Of a DNA stretch of 64,000 nucleotides, positions 10,263-20,422 are shown piece by piece. Position 1 is the first letter of the stretch, and each line of letters opens with the position of its first letter. Source of the DNA: Burkholderiales bacterium (GTDB lineage: Bacteria; Pseudomonadota; Gammaproteobacteria; Burkholderiales; Casimicrobiaceae). A program made the translations under genes and the position numbers. The DNA is taken from positions 168,284-232,283 of the forward strand of contig JADYZP010000039.1 in NCBI GenBank assembly GCA_020853025.1, given 5' to 3'. Below the pieces are notes generated by a model. The model searched no databases and had not been told where the DNA came from. It saw only the letters and a program-made list of their open reading frames with translations.

Positions 10263-12464
10263 TTGGGGGGTGGTATGAAAAAAGTGGTCGATGTCAGTCT
10301 TGGTGCAAGCGATCAGGATTTCGAGTTCAACGCTGACGTCCTCGGGCAGCGGTTCCGTATTCGGCGCATCGGTACCGACGGCAGCACCGAACGAGCGCTC
10401 GAGCTGCTGGCCGACTGGGAGCGCCGCGCGAACGCTATCGGCCTCGGCGTCGTGAAGGACAGCTATACGGTCGGATCGCGGCGCTATGTCGAAAAGGACA
10501 GCACGCGCCTGAAGAGCGCGGTGACGCGCGTGCCGGTGACCACCGGCGGCCGGATGGGCGACATCCTGCAGGAGTGGGCGCTGCGCGGCGTGCAGTCCAA
10601 GCTCGGCGACTACTTCAACAACGCCCGCGTCCTGTTCTTTTCCGGAACGACCAACTACAAGCTGGCGCTGGCGATGTCGGAGTACACGCAGAACCTGCAG
10701 TTCGCCGATCCGCTGCTGCAGCTCGGCGTACCGAAGCTGCTCTCCTCGCTCGACGTGCTGGAGCTCTACGCCAGCGGCGCGCACCACGTGCTGGACTGGA
10801 CGCCGGCGGAGCTGATGGCGTCGGCGCCGGTGCGCGAATGGACGCGGTTCGTGCTCCGCCGCGCGATGAAGGACGCGACGGTGATCGTGGCGCCGGTGCA
10901 CGAGTTGGACCGCTTCGGCACCGCCGAGCTCGCCGGCAAGACGATCCTCACGTCGACGGTCAACGACCGGCGCGCAGCACAGTTCGCGAAGAAGAAAGTC
11001 GCGATGGTCATCGACGGTGCGCCGCAGATGTTCGGTCACGTGCTGAGTCCGAGCCTGCTCGACGCGATGATCATCGCCGCCTCCGAAAAGGACCCCGACG
11101 ATCTGCTCGAAGACGACTACCTCGAGATCATCACCCGCCTTGGGCTCGAACCGCGCATCGTCTATCCGGGCGGGTTCAAGCGTGTCAACCGCTTCGCCTT
11201 CGTCATTCATCCGCTGTCGCAGGAGTACTTCAAGAACATCAAGCCCATCGAGCTCCTGTCGCACGTTTCGCCACCGGTGTTCATGAACACGCTGGAAAAG
11301 GCGATGGCGTATGCGCCTCCGTTCGTCTATTCGAAAGTGACGGGCATCCGCTCGCCCACCGGGGTGGAAACCGAGGGATGGCTGATTTCCGTCGGCGGCA
11401 CGCCTCGGGAGATCATGAACCACGCACCCGAGTTCACCTACCGCCGGCTGCTGGATGCCGCTCGGATCGCGAGGAGTCTGGGCGCGCAGATCATGGGTCT
11501 CGGCGCATTTACCAAGGTGGTCGGCGATGCGGGACTCACCGTCGCCCGGCGCGCGCCGCTGCCGATCACCACCGGCAACAGCTACAGCGCGTCGGGCGCG
11601 CTCTGGGCCGCGCACGATGCCGTGCTGCGGCTGGGCCTGGTGCCGGTGCCGAAGCGTGGACAGCGCGTGCAGTTCAAGGCGATGGTCGTGGGGGCAACCG
11701 GCGCCATCGGCTCGGTGTGCGCTCGGTTGCTGGCGATGGTCGCCGAAGAGACGTACCTGGTGTCGCCGGAAACGGCCAAGCTGCTGGCACTCAAGCAGTC
11801 GATCCTCAAGGAAACGCCGGACGCCAAGCTCTTCCTGTCGTCGCGCGCCAACCGCGACATCGCCGGCATGGACATGATCGTGACTGCGACTTCCGGTGCC
11901 GGCAAGAAGATCCTCGACATCATGAAAGTGAAGCCGGGGTGCGTGATCACCGACGTGGCGCGACCGCTCGACTTGCCGCCCGAAGAGGTGGCCAAGCGTC
12001 CCGACGTCCTGGTGATTGAATCCGGCGAGATCCAGCTGCCGGGCAACGTGGAGATGAAGAACATCGGCCTGCCCAAGGGTGTTGCCTATGCGTGCCTGGC
12101 TGAGACCATCGTGCTCGCGCTGGAAGGGCGTTTCGAGAACTACACGGTAGGCCGCAGCATCGAATGGGAGAAGGTGCGTGAGATCTACCGCCTCGGACGC
12201 AAGCACGGCATGAGGCTCGCTGCGATTTCCGGGGTCAACGGACCGTTTTCCGATGCGGACATAAGGCGCGTGCGCCGCCTGGCGCTCGCAGCACGCGCGA
12301 AGACGGATCGCGATGCCGCGAAGCCTGGTCGTCCCCCCGCGAAGCCTGGTCGTCCCTCGGCGAAGCCTGGGCGTCCCTCGGCGAAGCCTGGTCGTCCCAC
12401 CGCAAAGTCGAGCCGCACCGGAACCACGCCCCGACGCACGAAGGGAGGCGCCGCCGGGCGATGA
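10263..12464 (+). CDS. Acyl-ACP reductase (AAR)/COG5322-like dehydrogenase with ~300-aa N-terminal extension and AKPGRPx repeat tail
   Basis: VVGATGAIGSVCARLL Rossmann motif; ALGAQIMGLGAFTKVV and YACLAETIVLALEGRFENYTVGR resemble the AAR family. Confidence 0.75.
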   Translation: MGGGMKKVVDVSLGASDQDFEFNADVLGQRFRIRRIGTDGSTERALELLADWERRANAIGLGVVKDSYTVGSRRYVEKDSTRLKSAVTRVPVTTGGRMGDILQEWALRGVQSKLGDYFNNARVLFFSGTTNYKLALAMSEYTQNLQFADPLLQLGVPKLLSSLDVLELYASGAHHVLDWTPAELMASAPVREWTRFVLRRAMKDATVIVAPVHELDRFGTAELAGKTILTSTVNDRRAAQFAKKKVAMVIDGAPQMFGHVLSPSLLDAMIIAASEKDPDDLLEDDYLEIITRLGLEPRIVYPGGFKRVNRFAFVIHPLSQEYFKNIKPIELLSHVSPPVFMNTLEKAMAYAPPFVYSKVTGIRSPTGVETEGWLISVGGTPREIMNHAPEFTYRRLLDAARIARSLGAQIMGLGAFTKVVGDAGLTVARRAPLPITTGNSYSASGALWAAHDAVLRLGLVPVPKRGQRVQFKAMVVGATGAIGSVCARLLAMVAEETYLVSPETAKLLALKQSILKETPDAKLFLSSRANRDIAGMDMIVTATSGAGKKILDIMKVKPGCVITDVARPLDLPPEEVAKRPDVLVIESGEIQLPGNVEMKNIGLPKGVAYACLAETIVLALEGRFENYTVGRSIEWEKVREIYRLGRKHGMRLAAISGVNGPFSDADIRRVRRLALAARAKTDRDAAKPGRPPAKPGRPSAKPGRPSAKPGRPTAKSSRTGTTPRRTKGGAAGR
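12318..12401 (+). repeat. Four tandem copies of a 21-bp unit encoding AKPGRP[P/S/T]
   Basis: gcgaagcctggtcgtcccnnn at 12318, 12339, 12360, 12381 (third copy ctgggcg), in frame with the CDS. Confidence 0.95.
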
Positions 12465-12925
12465 TGCCGCCCGTGCATCGCCTGATCCCGCCGCCGGTGG
12501 CGCTGCTGATCGCCGCCGCCGCCATGTGGGCGAGCGATCGGCTTCTGGATTCGGGTCGCGTCAACTTCGATTTGCAGGCGTTGCTGGCATTCGCACTGCT
12601 GGTCGCGGGTCTGGCGTCGATGAGCGCGGCCGTCGCCGCGATGGCGGCGGCGAAGACGACGATCAACCCGCTGCTGCCCTCGCGCGCGTCCAGGCTCGTC
12701 ACCGGCGGCGTGTTCCGCTTGTCGCGCAATCCGATCTACATCGGCGACGTGCTGGTGCTCGCCGCGCTTTGCGTGTGGCTGGGCCAGCCGGCCAATGCCG
12801 TCTGGCTGGCGCTGTTCGTCGGCTTCATCGACCGCTTTCAGATCCGGCCGGAGGAGGAGGCGCTAAGAACGTTGTTCGGTGCGCAGTACGTCGCGTACTG
12901 CGCGCGCGTCCGGCGCTGGCTTTGA
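12461..12925 (+). CDS. Isoprenylcysteine carboxyl methyltransferase-like membrane protein
   Basis: RLVTGGVFRLSRNPIYIGDVLVLAAL; RPEEEALRTLFGAQYVAYCARVRRWL. Confidence 0.85.
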   Translation: MMPPVHRLIPPPVALLIAAAAMWASDRLLDSGRVNFDLQALLAFALLVAGLASMSAAVAAMAAAKTTINPLLPSRASRLVTGGVFRLSRNPIYIGDVLVLAALCVWLGQPANAVWLALFVGFIDRFQIRPEEEALRTLFGAQYVAYCARVRRWL

Positions 12926-12986
12926 GCGGGCCCTCGGCCCGAAGGGAGCGCATGGTCCGGCCGGGAACAGGGGTACCATTGCGGCG

Positions 12987-14882
12987 ATGACAGGCCAGGT
13001 TACTCGCCGCGATTTCCTGAACGGCATGGCGCTTGCCATCGCCGCGGGTGTTGCGCCGTCGCACCTCTTCGCAGCGCGGATGGGCGTCGCGCCGTACCCG
13101 CCGTCGCTGACGGGACTGCGCGGCAGCCAACCCGGTTCCTTCGAAGTCGCCCACGCGCTGCGCGACGGGCGCGGCTACGACATCGATCGCGTTGCCGCGC
13201 GAGAGAACGTCGACCTCGTCGTTGTCGGCGCAGGCATCTCCGGCCTTGCCGCGGCCTGGTTCTGGCGCCAGCGGCGTCCGAACGCGCGCATCCTGATCCT
13301 CGACAATCACGCCGACTTCGGTGGTCACGCGGTCCGCAACGAGTTCAACATCGGTGGCCGAATGCTGCTGGGCTACGGCGGCAGCGAGTCGCTGCAGTCG
13401 CCGGCCACGCTGTGGAGCGAAGAGGCGAAGGGATTGCTCGCCGCGCTCGCCGTCGACATCGCGCGCTTCGAAACGGCCTTCGACCAGAAGCTCTATCCGT
13501 CGCTCGGCCTGTCGCGCGGCGTTTTCTTCACGCGCGATGCCTTCGGCGTCGACCGGCTGGTCACCGGTGATCCGATGCGCATGGTCGCCGACGATATCCC
13601 GCCCGACCGGATGAACGCGCGCGCAGTCACCGACTTCATCGCCGATTTTCCGCTTTCGGCGGACGGCAAGGCGAAGCTCGTCTCGATCTACACGTCGACG
13701 CGTGATCCGCTGCCCGGATTGAGTGCCGACGACAAGCGCGCACTGCTGGAAAAAACCAGCTACCGCGACTGGCTGATCGGGCACTGGAGCCTGCCCGCTC
13801 CGGCGGCCGACGTCTTCTACGGCCGCACGCTCGACTTCTTCGCCGTTGGCACCGACGGCATCTCGGCCTCGGACGCCTTCGACTACGGCTATCCCGGCTT
13901 CGGCGGCATCGGGCTCGAGCGCGACGACGAGGCGAAGAAGGAGATGGAGGACCCGTACATCCACCATTTCCCCGACGGCAACGCGTCGATCGCGCGCCTG
14001 CTGGTGCGCAAGCTCGTACCCGGCGTCGCGCCCGGTTCGACGATGGACGACATCGTCACCGCGCGTTTCGATTACGGCAGGCTCGACGTCGAAGGTGCAG
14101 CGACGCGGCTGCGGACGGACAGCACGGTGGTCGCCGTTCGCAACCGCGACGGCGGCGTCGATCTTGGCTACGTGCGCGACGGCAAGCTCGAGCGCGTGCG
14201 TGCCGCGCACTGCGTGCTCGCCTGCTACAACATGATGATCCCGTACCTTACGAAGGAACTGGGAAAGGCGCAGCGCGAGGCGCTCGCGAGCAACGTCAAG
14301 GCGCCGCTGGTCTACGTCAAGGTCGCCGTTCGCAACTGGCGGCCGTGGGTCGAGCGCGGCGTCCACGAAATCGCCAACCCGATGGGTTTCTACTCGCGCC
14401 TGAAGCTCGACTATCCGGTAAGCCTGGGCGACTACCGCTTTCCGCGCTCACCCGACGAACCGATGGTGCTGCACCTGGTGCACGTGCCGACGCTGCGCCT
14501 GACCGGTGTCGACCTGCGCACGCGCCTGCGCGCCGCGCGTGCGCAACTCTACGCGATGCCCTTCGATACTTTCGAGGCCAGCGCGCGCGACGAACTGACG
14601 CGGATGCTGGGACCCGGTGGCTTCGACGCCGAGCGCGACATCGCCGCGATCACCGTCAACCGCTGGGGACACGGCTATTCGTACGCGGGATCGACACTCG
14701 ACGACGCGGAAGGCGACGACGAGCGGATTCCGGCGGCGGCACGCAAGCGCGTCGGCCGCATCGCGATCGCCAACGGCGACGCCGCGTGGGGTCCCTACGC
14801 GCACGCGGCGATCGACGAGGCGCACCGCGCGGTCGGGGAGCTCTCGGCAGCGCTCGCGAAGCCAGTCAAGGCGGCTCGCTGA
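12987..14882 (+). CDS. Tat-exported FAD-dependent amine oxidase/spermidine dehydrogenase-like protein
   Basis: TRRDFLNGMALAIAAGV Tat signal; DLVVVGAGISGLAAAWFWRQ FAD motif. Confidence 0.85.
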   Translation: MTGQVTRRDFLNGMALAIAAGVAPSHLFAARMGVAPYPPSLTGLRGSQPGSFEVAHALRDGRGYDIDRVAARENVDLVVVGAGISGLAAAWFWRQRRPNARILILDNHADFGGHAVRNEFNIGGRMLLGYGGSESLQSPATLWSEEAKGLLAALAVDIARFETAFDQKLYPSLGLSRGVFFTRDAFGVDRLVTGDPMRMVADDIPPDRMNARAVTDFIADFPLSADGKAKLVSIYTSTRDPLPGLSADDKRALLEKTSYRDWLIGHWSLPAPAADVFYGRTLDFFAVGTDGISASDAFDYGYPGFGGIGLERDDEAKKEMEDPYIHHFPDGNASIARLLVRKLVPGVAPGSTMDDIVTARFDYGRLDVEGAATRLRTDSTVVAVRNRDGGVDLGYVRDGKLERVRAAHCVLACYNMMIPYLTKELGKAQREALASNVKAPLVYVKVAVRNWRPWVERGVHEIANPMGFYSRLKLDYPVSLGDYRFPRSPDEPMVLHLVHVPTLRLTGVDLRTRLRAARAQLYAMPFDTFEASARDELTRMLGPGGFDAERDIAAITVNRWGHGYSYAGSTLDDAEGDDERIPAAARKRVGRIAIANGDAAWGPYAHAAIDEAHRAVGELSAALAKPVKAAR

Positions 14883-14901
14883 CGAATCGCCGGCGCCCTC
14901 A

Positions 14902-15336
14902 TCAATGCGTGATCGCGACCAGCACGCTGCAATGCGCGTGTTCGATCAGCGCGGGTCCGGGGGCTCCCCGCCACCAGCGCGCCGCCCATCCCTCCAGGTG
15001 CTTGTGGCCGACGACGATCAGGTCGGCGTCGATCTCGCGCGCACGCTGGGTGATTTCCCTGACCGACTCGCCGACGACCACTTCGCCGCTCGCCTGGTAG
15101 CCGCCCTGCGCGAGCCGGCGCAGTCCCTCGTCGAGGATGTCCTGGTACTCGTTGCGCTGCCGCACCTCTTGCGTGCTGTCGAAGACCGTACCCTCGCCGA
15201 TGTAGGTGGTGGGCAGCGGCATGACGGCGATCAGAAACAACTCAGACTGGCTCCACTGCGCGATGTCCTGGCAGTCGAGCAATGCCTTTTGTCCGGTTTC
15301 GGAACCGTCGTAGGCCAACAGAATGCGCTTGTACAT
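14902..15336 (-). CDS. Universal stress protein
   Basis: MYKRILLAYDGSETGQKAL...ADLIVVGHKHLEGW. Confidence 0.92.
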   Translation of the reverse strand: MYKRILLAYDGSETGQKALLDCQDIAQWSQSELFLIAVMPLPTTYIGEGTVFDSTQEVRQRNEYQDILDEGLRRLAQGGYQASGEVVVGESVREITQRAREIDADLIVVGHKHLEGWAARWWRGAPGPALIEHAHCSVLVAITH

Positions 15337-15615
15337 CGCGTCCTCCAGCAATGGTCGACCCGACTGTTCGTGACAGCCGAATGGGCGGGACCTCGGTCAA
15401 GGCGGTGCCCGTGCGTATGGTCCGTCACGACGCAGACCGCGTAAAGAGGGCAAATCGCCGGTCGAGGCTTTGCCGATGGCAAGCTAATTGCAATTACCTG
15501 CAGCATGGTGGTGCTGGCGCGCCGGCGCGGGCGTTTCGGCGGGGTTGCGTCAGAATGCGCCCAACTTCTGTGCGTGTACCTGCACTGCCGGCAACGCCAG
15601 GTGTTGTCCTCAACA

Positions 15616-16776
15616 ATGCGTATCCGTAATTCCTTCTCGATGATCGAACCGACTTACCCCGCCGACGATTCGCAGCACGCTTCGGCGTCACCCGAGGGCG
15701 ACCAGCGCGATTCCGAACTGCGCTTCGTCCGTCGCGTGCATCGGATGCGGACGCTTGGACTGGGCCTGGGGTTCCTGTGCGTCTCATCGGTCCTGTGGCT
15801 GCACGGCGCATCGCCGTGGTGGTGGGCGCTTGTGGTCGTCAACGCGTTTGCCTGGCCGCATCTGGCGCTGTTGCTGGCGGCGCGGTCCAAACATCCGCAC
15901 ACGGCGGAATTGCGCAATCTGATGGTTGATTCCGCGATGGGCGGCGTCTGGGTTGCCGTCATGCACTTCAACTTGCTGCCGAGCGTGCTGGTGGTCACGA
16001 TGCTGGCGGTCGACAAGGTCAGCGTTGGCGGGGTGCCGTTGCTGGCGCGCACCTTCATGCTGCTCGCCGTCACCTGCGCGCTGGTTTCCGCAGCACTCGG
16101 ATTCCCGCTGGAGTTGTACACGCCGATGTCGGTGATCGTGGCGTGCCTGCCGCTGCTCGCGATCTACCCGGTGGCGGTCAGTGCCGCGACCTACGCGCTG
16201 GCGCGGAAGGTCGGGCAGCAGAATCGGAGTCTCGCCGAGATGGGTCGCACCGACAGCCTCACCGGCCTCGCGAATCGCCGGAAATGCCTGGAAGTCGTGC
16301 AGGCGGAGTATGCGCGGCACTCGCGAGCGGGTCGCCCGGCCACGCTGCTGATGCTCGACGTCGACCGCTTCAAGGACATCAACGACCGTTTCGGTCATCC
16401 GGCCGGCGACGAGGTGCTTTGCGGCGTGGCCGCGTGTCTGCGCCGGTGCTGTCGCAGCACCGACACGGCCGGCCGCTATGGCGGCGACGAGTTCCTGCTG
16501 GTGCTGCCAGAGACCGATCTCGCCGGAGCGCAGGGCGTCGCGGCGCGGATTCGCGCCGAGCTGGAGACGCTGGCGTTCCGGCGCGCTCCGGACCTGCGCA
16601 GCACCGTCAGCATCGGTGCTGCGCAGGCGCAGATCGGCGCCGGCGGCGTCGACGCCTGGGTCGCGCGTGCCGACGCGGCGATGTACCGCGCCAAGGGCGA
16701 GGGCCGCGACCGCTTCGCGGCTGCGGAATCGGCGGCGTCGCCGCCATCCGCGCGCACCGCCGGCGGTGACGGCTAG
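15616..16776 (+). CDS. Diguanylate cyclase with membrane sensor (MASE-like) region
   Basis: MLDVDRFKDINDRFGHPAGDEVL and YGGDEFLLVLPET. Confidence 0.93.
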   Translation: MRIRNSFSMIEPTYPADDSQHASASPEGDQRDSELRFVRRVHRMRTLGLGLGFLCVSSVLWLHGASPWWWALVVVNAFAWPHLALLLAARSKHPHTAELRNLMVDSAMGGVWVAVMHFNLLPSVLVVTMLAVDKVSVGGVPLLARTFMLLAVTCALVSAALGFPLELYTPMSVIVACLPLLAIYPVAVSAATYALARKVGQQNRSLAEMGRTDSLTGLANRRKCLEVVQAEYARHSRAGRPATLLMLDVDRFKDINDRFGHPAGDEVLCGVAACLRRCCRSTDTAGRYGGDEFLLVLPETDLAGAQGVAARIRAELETLAFRRAPDLRSTVSIGAAQAQIGAGGVDAWVARADAAMYRAKGEGRDRFAAAESAASPPSARTAGGDG

Positions 16777-16947
16777 CGGGCGGGTCGGCCGTCAGTCCGG
16801 CGCGATACCTCGGCAAAGCCGGCGCGTCGCCCGCATCGCTAGCAATACAGCGACTGCAGCGTACGCAGCAGCGCATGCACCTTCGCATCGGCGAGGCGAG
16901 GTCGACTTTGATTCCGGTCATGGTCCGTGCATGCGATCCTTGCTTAT

Positions 16948-16967
16948 ATTATATCGAATGATATAAT
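16948..16967. promoter_or_regulatory. Perfect inverted repeat ATTATATC-GAAT-GATATAAT upstream of a DUF2892 gene
   Basis: 8-bp perfect arms, 4-nt spacer, AT-rich in a GC-rich context, 52 bp upstream of start codon. Confidence 0.6.
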
Positions 16968-17019
16968 GAACGGGTACGCACGTCATCTGTGCCGAATCGA
17001 TAGTCGAAGGGAGTAGTCG

Positions 17020-17214
17020 ATGAAAGCGAACGTCGGAAGTTTGGATCGGGGAATTCGCATCGTGCTGGGGCTGGCGCTGATCGCGGCCACGCTGACCGGA
17101 ACCATCGGCGCGTGGGGCTGGCTGGGCCTCATTCCGCTGGCCACCGGCGTGTTCCGCGTCTGTCCTGCGTACCTGCCGTTCGGGATCAAGACCTGCAAGA
17201 CGACCGGCCACTAA
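17020..17214 (+). CDS. DUF2892 (YgaP-type membrane) protein
   Basis: MKANVGSLDRGIRIVLGLALI...GWLGLIPLATGVFRVCPAYLPFGIKTC. Confidence 0.9.
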   Translation: MKANVGSLDRGIRIVLGLALIAATLTGTIGAWGWLGLIPLATGVFRVCPAYLPFGIKTCKTTGH

Positions 17215-17234
17215 AGCCGGTACCAAAGACATCC

Positions 17235-17633
17235 ATGGAGGCAGAAGCCGTGTCCGACACGCATCGACATTTTCACGACCTGACCCGGGCGGTCAACCAG
17301 AACCTCGGCTACCTGCGCTCGGAGTCGCCCGACCTCATGAAGGGTTTCGGCGACCTCGCCACGGTGGCGACGAAGGACGGCGTTCTCGACGCTAAGACCA
17401 AGGAGCTCATCGCCATGGCGCTCTCGGTTGCCGGCCGTTGCGATCCCTGCATCGGCTTCCACGCCAAGGCGCTGGTGCGACTGGGCGCGACCAAGCAGGA
17501 ACTCGCCGAAGCACTCGGCGTCGCCATCTACATGGGCGGCGGACCGTCGCTCATGTATTCGGCCAACGCGCTGGCGGCGATGGACGAGTTCACGGCGGCG
17601 ACCACTTCGTCCGCAACCATAGCCGCAGGCTGA
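17235..17633 (+). CDS. Carboxymuconolactone decarboxylase/AhpD-like protein
   Basis: KTKELIAMALSVAGRCDPCIGFHAKALVRLGATKQELAEAL. Confidence 0.92.
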   Translation: MEAEAVSDTHRHFHDLTRAVNQNLGYLRSESPDLMKGFGDLATVATKDGVLDAKTKELIAMALSVAGRCDPCIGFHAKALVRLGATKQELAEALGVAIYMGGGPSLMYSANALAAMDEFTAATTSSATIAAG

Positions 17634-17906
17634 CACCGCGGCGGTCGCGTTGCCCAGTCCGAAATGTGTGTACGGCACCTCGTGAGGTTGCGCTGCTGCG
17701 CGCCGGGGCGAGCCAGCGCTTCGAGCGGGTCCCGAAATGCGGCGTGAACGCCGTCGCCGGTCGTCTTCACCACGTCGCCGTTTTGCTCGGCCACGCATGC
17801 TCCGACGGGCCGATATGTTAGTATTTCGAGCTTGGTTCGGGGGCACGACGACGCGGTCGCCAGGAGCCGGAAGCTGCGCGCCGGATCCTCCGGTCCGACA
17901 GGTTTC

Positions 17907-17983
17907 GCGCCCGTAGCTCATTTGGATAGAGCACCGGCCTTCTAAGCCGGCGGTAACAGGTTCGAGTCCTGTCGGGCGCGCCA
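17907..17983 (+). tRNA. tRNA-Arg(TCT)
   Basis: GCGCCCG/CGGGCGC acceptor stem, anticodon loop cttctaa, GTTCGAGTC T-arm, encoded CCA. Confidence 0.97.
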
Positions 17984-18041
17984 GTGGCGTCCGCGCACGA
18001 ACGTGTCGTCATCCATTCGCGTCTTGTATTCGGTTGCAACG

Positions 18042-18116
18042 GTGGCTGTAGCTCAGGGGTAGAGTCCCGGATTGTGATTCCGGTTGTCGTGGGTTCGAAT
18101 CCCATCAGCCACCCCA
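18042..18116 (+). tRNA. tRNA-His(GTG)
   Basis: GTGGCTG/CAGCCAC acceptor plus G-1:C73, loop ttgtgat, encoded CCA. Confidence 0.97.
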
Positions 18117-18265
18117 ATTCCACTGTGTGTACGGCCTGAAGGCATGGGTGACAGGCCGTACCCAGGACAGCGGTGAGGCCCAGCTCCCATCAGCGAACCG
18201 TCTTTGCGCGCGTGCGCGACGCCGAGCTTCGGTCCGCCGCGCGGAACACGACCAAAGGACGTCGA

Positions 18266-19906
18266 ATGCTAGGCCTGATGCAGAACCGCCCGCTACTCAT
18301 CTCGTCGCTGATCGAGCACGCCAACGCGTGTCACCCGGGCACGGAGATCGTCTCCCGCACCGTCGAGGGACCGATCCACCGCTGCACCTATGGCGACATC
18401 CATCGCCGCAGCAAGCAGGTTGCGAACGCGCTGACGGCGCTTGGCGTCGAGCCTGGCGACCGCATCGCCACCCTGGCCTGGAACGGTTACCGACACATGG
18501 AGCTGTACTTCGGCGTGTCGGGCATGGGCGCGGTGCTGCACACGATCAATCCGCGGCTGTTTCCCGAGCAGATCGAGTACATCGTCAATCATGCCGAGGA
18601 CCAGTACCTGTTCTTCGACCTGAGTTTCGCACCGCTGGTGGCCAAGCTCGCGCCCGCGTTCCGCTCGGTCAAGGGCTTTGTGGCGATGACCGACCGCGCG
18701 CATATGCCGGCGATCGACGTGCCGAACCTCAACTGCTACGAGGAGCTGGTTGAAGCGCAGTCACCCGAATACGCGTGGCCGGCGCTCGACGAGAATACCG
18801 CGTCGTCGCTGTGCTATACGTCGGGCACGACAGGCCATCCGAAGGGCGTCCTCTATTCGCATCGCTCGACGGTGCTGCACTCGTTTGCGGTTTGCGCGGC
18901 CGACGGCATCGGTTTGGGTTCGGCCGAATGCGCGCTCCTGGTCGTGCCGATGTTCCATGTCAACGCCTGGGGCACGCCCTACGCAGGTGCGATGTGCGGT
19001 GCAAGGCTCGTCATGCCCGGTCCCGGGCTCGATGGCAAGAGCGTCTATGAACTGATGCGCGACGAGAAGGTGACGCTGGCGCTCGGCGTGCCCACCGTCT
19101 GGCTGATGCTGTTCAAGCATGTCGACGAGAATCGGCTGGCGCCGAAGCGCGAGCTCTCGCTCCAGCGCGTCGTTATTGGAGGCTCGGCTGCACCGCAGGC
19201 GATGTGCGAGAAATTCGATTCCGACTTCGGCGCGTTCGTGGTCCACGCGTGGGGCATGACCGAGATGTCGCCGCTGGGTACCATCTGCAATCTCCTGCCG
19301 AAGCACGCGTCGTTCACCGCGCGACAGCGCCTCGATGTGCAGAAAAAGCAGGGGCGCACGATCTTCGGCGTCGAGCTGAAGATCGTCGATGGCGAGGGCC
19401 GGCGCCTGCCGCACGACGGCGTGGCCTTCGGCCACCTGATGGCGCGCGGCCCCTGGGTCACCAGCGGCTACTTCGGCGACTCCGAGGCGCTGCTCGACAA
19501 CGAAGGCTACTTCGATACCGGCGACGTCGCGACCATCGATGCCGACGGCTACATGCAGATCACCGACCGCAGCAAGGATGTGATCAAGTCGGGTGGCGAA
19601 TGGATCAGCTCGATCGACCTCGAGAACGCCGCTGTCGGCCACCCGGCGGTCGCCGAGGCGGCCGTCATCGGTGTGCCGCACGAGAAATGGCAGGAACGGC
19701 CGCTGCTCATCGTCGTCCCGAAGCAGGGGCACGAGGTGTCGCACGACGAGCTTCTGGCCTTTCTCGAAGGAAAGGTCGCCAAGTGGTGGCTGCCCGACGA
19801 CGTCGTCTTCGTCGACGAATTGCCGCACACCGCCACGGGCAAGCTGCAGAAGCTGAAGCTGCGCGAGCAGTTTCGCGACTACCGGCTGCCCGAGCGCGCG
19901 GCCTGA
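18266..19906 (+). CDS. AMP-dependent fatty-acyl-CoA synthetase/ligase
   Basis: [28 protein letters not shown]-type motif; [31 protein letters not shown]. Confidence 0.93.
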   Translation: MLGLMQNRPLLISSLIEHANACHPGTEIVSRTVEGPIHRCTYGDIHRRSKQVANALTALGVEPGDRIATLAWNGYRHMELYFGVSGMGAVLHTINPRLFPEQIEYIVNHAEDQYLFFDLSFAPLVAKLAPAFRSVKGFVAMTDRAHMPAIDVPNLNCYEELVEAQSPEYAWPALDENTASSLCYTSGTTGHPKGVLYSHRSTVLHSFAVCAADGIGLGSAECALLVVPMFHVNAWGTPYAGAMCGARLVMPGPGLDGKSVYELMRDEKVTLALGVPTVWLMLFKHVDENRLAPKRELSLQRVVIGGSAAPQAMCEKFDSDFGAFVVHAWGMTEMSPLGTICNLLPKHASFTARQRLDVQKKQGRTIFGVELKIVDGEGRRLPHDGVAFGHLMARGPWVTSGYFGDSEALLDNEGYFDTGDVATIDADGYMQITDRSKDVIKSGGEWISSIDLENAAVGHPAVAEAAVIGVPHEKWQERPLLIVVPKQGHEVSHDELLAFLEGKVAKWWLPDDVVFVDELPHTATGKLQKLKLREQFRDYRLPERAA

Positions 19907-20029
19907 ACCGTATGCGCGGCTCCGCAATTTCGAGCGCCTGCCGCACGCGCCACCTGCCGTGTACCCGATTTCCGGGACGCGCGCGTTAGCGCGATAATAG
20001 ACACTTACCCAACGTAACAGGAGGCCCGC

Positions 20030-20422
20030 ATGTTCGAGGTGCTCGCAGTTCCTTTCGGGACCAAGATGCTGTTCAACACCGTCAAGTTGAAGCCCGGCGT
20101 CAGCATGGACGACGTCGAACTCGCCATCGGCGAGATGTGCAACGTTGTGAAGGATACCTACGGCAACGACAAGGGCGGCTTCGTCGGCGGGCAGGTATTC
20201 AAATTCACGGGCTTCGCTTCGCCCGAAGGATCGCTGGGCGAGATTCGGCCCGCGGATGCGCACATCGCGATCGTCACCTACTGGAACTCGTACGAGCAGC
20301 ACGAGCGATCGCACGCGGACCACGTCTTCAAGGAGAAATTTTCTGCCCTGGGCGAGATGTGTACCGACAGCCAGGAACTGGGCTACGACATGCTCTGGCA
20401 GGGCGCGCCCGAATCGGCCTAG
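20030..20422 (+). CDS. Conserved hypothetical protein (130 aa)
   Basis: ORF with aggagg-like RBS. Confidence 0.6.
   Translation: MFEVLAVPFGTKMLFNTVKLKPGVSMDDVELAIGEMCNVVKDTYGNDKGGFVGGQVFKFTGFASPEGSLGEIRPADAHIAIVTYWNSYEQHERSHADHVFKEKFSALGEMCTDSQELGYDMLWQGAPESA

Noticed and set aside
10191-12206. 671-aa minus-strand ORF opposite the AAR-like gene
   Set aside because: R/H/D-rich low-complexity antisense translation with no domain signature; the plus strand has a convincing protein.
17907-18116. tRNA pair as an integration site for a genomic island
   Set aside because: No integrase, att-like duplication or IS seen nearby.
17818-18123. Minus-strand 101-aa ORF containing LMGFEPTTTGITIRDSTPELQPP and RTRTCYRRLRRPVLYPNELRA
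   Set aside because: It is the antisense of the tRNA-Arg and tRNA-His genes, a classic spurious ORF.
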